NCBI GenBank assembly: GCA_016936975.1
Contig: JAFGWU010000061.1
Location: forward strand, 62,001-126,000
Source of the DNA: Bacteroidales bacterium
Lineage (GTDB): Bacteria > Bacteroidota > Bacteroidia > Bacteroidales > GCA-2748055
Direction: 5' to 3'
Length of the DNA: 64,000 nt
Below the pieces are notes generated by a model, which ran no database searches, had not been told where the DNA came from, and saw only the letters and a list, made by a program, of their open reading frames with translations. The translations under genes were made by a program, and so were the position numbers. Of the stretch, positions 63,187-64,000 are shown one piece after another (positions within the stretch are counted from its first letter, which is position 1; every line of letters begins with the position of its first letter).

Positions 63187-63813
63187 CTATTTGCTCAGAT
63201 CGGGCAGGATAACCGCATCGATGACATGGATGATCCCGTTGGATGCAGAGATATCAGCGGCTGCGATATTTGCTTCGTTTCCGAAGGCTTTGATCATACC
63301 GTTGCTGGTGACATAAAAGTTCTGTCCGAGCAGGGTTTCAATTTTCCTGTCTTTCTTCGGGGGCACCACGCTGTTGGATGCGCGCCGGCCCTCGGTAACG
63401 TGATAGAACAGCACATCCAGGACCAGGTTGGCATCGAGATCCGTAATGCCGTTCACGCCAAGCGCTGAATAGAGTGCCATGAAAGCCTCATTGGTTGGGG
63501 CAAATACGGTGTACTGATCTTTACCGTTTAAAAAGAGATCTACAAGTCCGGTATTCAGTTCGAAATCAACGTAGGATAAAGCACCGACAAGCTCGCTAAA
63601 TCCGGCGCTGATGGCAATACTGGCAATGGACTCGGATCCCGGACGGCTTGCAGGGGCTCCTTTCAGTCCGGATTCCTGCATGGAAACGGCATCCTCAATG
63701 ATCATTGCATCTTCCTCTTTGCTGCAGCTGGTTGTAACAACGGCAAAGGATACAATTCCGGCGATCACCAAACTTCTGAAGTTTAAAAATCTTTTCATGT
63801 TCATTTTTTTCAT
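63187..63813 (-). CDS. Single-domain fasciclin (FAS1) lipoprotein
   Basis: 208 residues from the ATG at 63813 (MKKMNMKRFLNFRSLVIAGI); ATG 63798 is an alternative, and the frame open to 63921 has no signal-like start. Lipobox TTSC (Cys30). One canonical FAS1 domain (about 65-208): YTVFAPTNEAFMALYSALG, LVLDVLFYHVTEGRR, LLGQNFYVTSNG, SNGIIHVIDAVILPDLSK. It is much closer to the classical FAS1 consensus than the three large proteins at 43351-54292. It ends in its own terminator and is monocistronic. Confidence 0.92.
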   Translation of the reverse strand: MKKMNMKRFLNFRSLVIAGIVSFAVVTTSCSKEEDAMIIEDAVSMQESGLKGAPASRPGSESIASIAISAGFSELVGALSYVDFELNTGLVDLFLNGKDQYTVFAPTNEAFMALYSALGVNGITDLDANLVLDVLFYHVTEGRRASNSVVPPKKDRKIETLLGQNFYVTSNGMIKAFGNEANIAAADISASNGIIHVIDAVILPDLSK

Positions 63814-63966
63814 TGTTTTTAGATTTAAAGGTTTATAATTGTTATGCTCTAATAACAAAAGGTTTTTCATTTTGTTTAAATAAATAATAAAAAAGTTAAA
63901 CGAATAGTTACATCCAGTCATTGTATCATCATGACCCTGTTTAACACGATGATTAAAAACGATTAT

Positions 63967-64000
63967 ATGAAAAGAACCCGATCTATTTCAAAAAGTGTTC
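63967..64000 (+). CDS. Possible start of a gene running out of the window
   Basis: An ATG at 63967 opens MKRTRSISKSV with no stop before the window end. It follows a 150-bp A/T-rich region divergent from the FAS1 gene and could be a real 5' end, but 11 codons are too few to judge. Confidence 0.25.
   Translation, partial: MKRTRSISKSV

Noticed and set aside
1..64000. Insertion sequence, prophage or integrative element
   Set aside because: No transposase, integrase, phage or conjugation gene was seen, and no flanking direct repeats that would mark element ends.

Overview
The window is a chromosomal segment from a Bacteroidota bacterium, most likely class Bacteroidia and close to the Bacteroidales/Marinilabiliales. 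The evidence is two SusC/SusD pairs, at least four secreted proteins ending in type IX secretion (T9SS) sorting domains of two kinds, candidate promoters of the TAnnTTTG type, many lipoproteins with Bacteroidota-style lipoboxes, and starts that mostly lack Shine-Dalgarno sequences. I found no transposase, integrase, tRNA, rRNA or CRISPR array.

Layout. Positions 1-9600 are largely housekeeping: a partial asd at the left edge, a secreted lamin-tail protein, a reverse-strand operon sppA-lpxK-pnp-MFS, then folK, radC and rpsT. Positions 9700-15300 hold a secreted metallo-beta-lactamase-fold hydrolase, an unusual ABC transporter downstream of a DUF4836-like lipoprotein, an SGNH hydrolase lipoprotein and a small lipoprotein. 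Positions 15385-27953 hold two giant divergent surface-protein genes (about 2020 and 2140 codons). One has five CARDB/Ig-like repeat units and a type A sorting domain. The other has 17 PKD domains and a gliding-motility-type (type B) C-terminus. Positions 28000-37000 carry small envelope genes: a lipoprotein and a coiled-coil protein, an outer-membrane barrel, an OmpA-family lipoprotein, a DUF1080 lipoprotein, mscL, a sialate O-acetylesterase and a four-BACON-domain T9SS protein. Then comes an orphan URO-D-family enzyme.

The most coherent accessory system is at 38407-54292. It is a seven-gene reverse-strand run, in transcription order FAS1 lipoprotein, SusC, SusD, FAS1 lipoprotein, FAS1 lipoprotein, SusC, SusD. 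Two TonB-dependent import pairs are interleaved with three large fasciclin-domain lipoproteins, and the run contains no recognisable degradative enzyme. Flanking it are a divergent LamG/cadherin-like T9SS protein, a reverse-strand protein with two GH43 modules, and a fourth, single-domain FAS1 lipoprotein. Together these suggest surface capture and uptake of a complex extracellular polymer.

The most unusual non-coding structure is at 58395-59066, between the convergent LamG and GH43 genes. It is an unbroken 21-bp-period array with an 11-unit (231-bp) higher-order repeat. Other non-coding items are a dispersed-type palindrome at 54545-54612, a palindromic element at the 3' end of the URO-D gene, several terminators, and a remnant of what looks like an internally deleted gene at 62862-63024.
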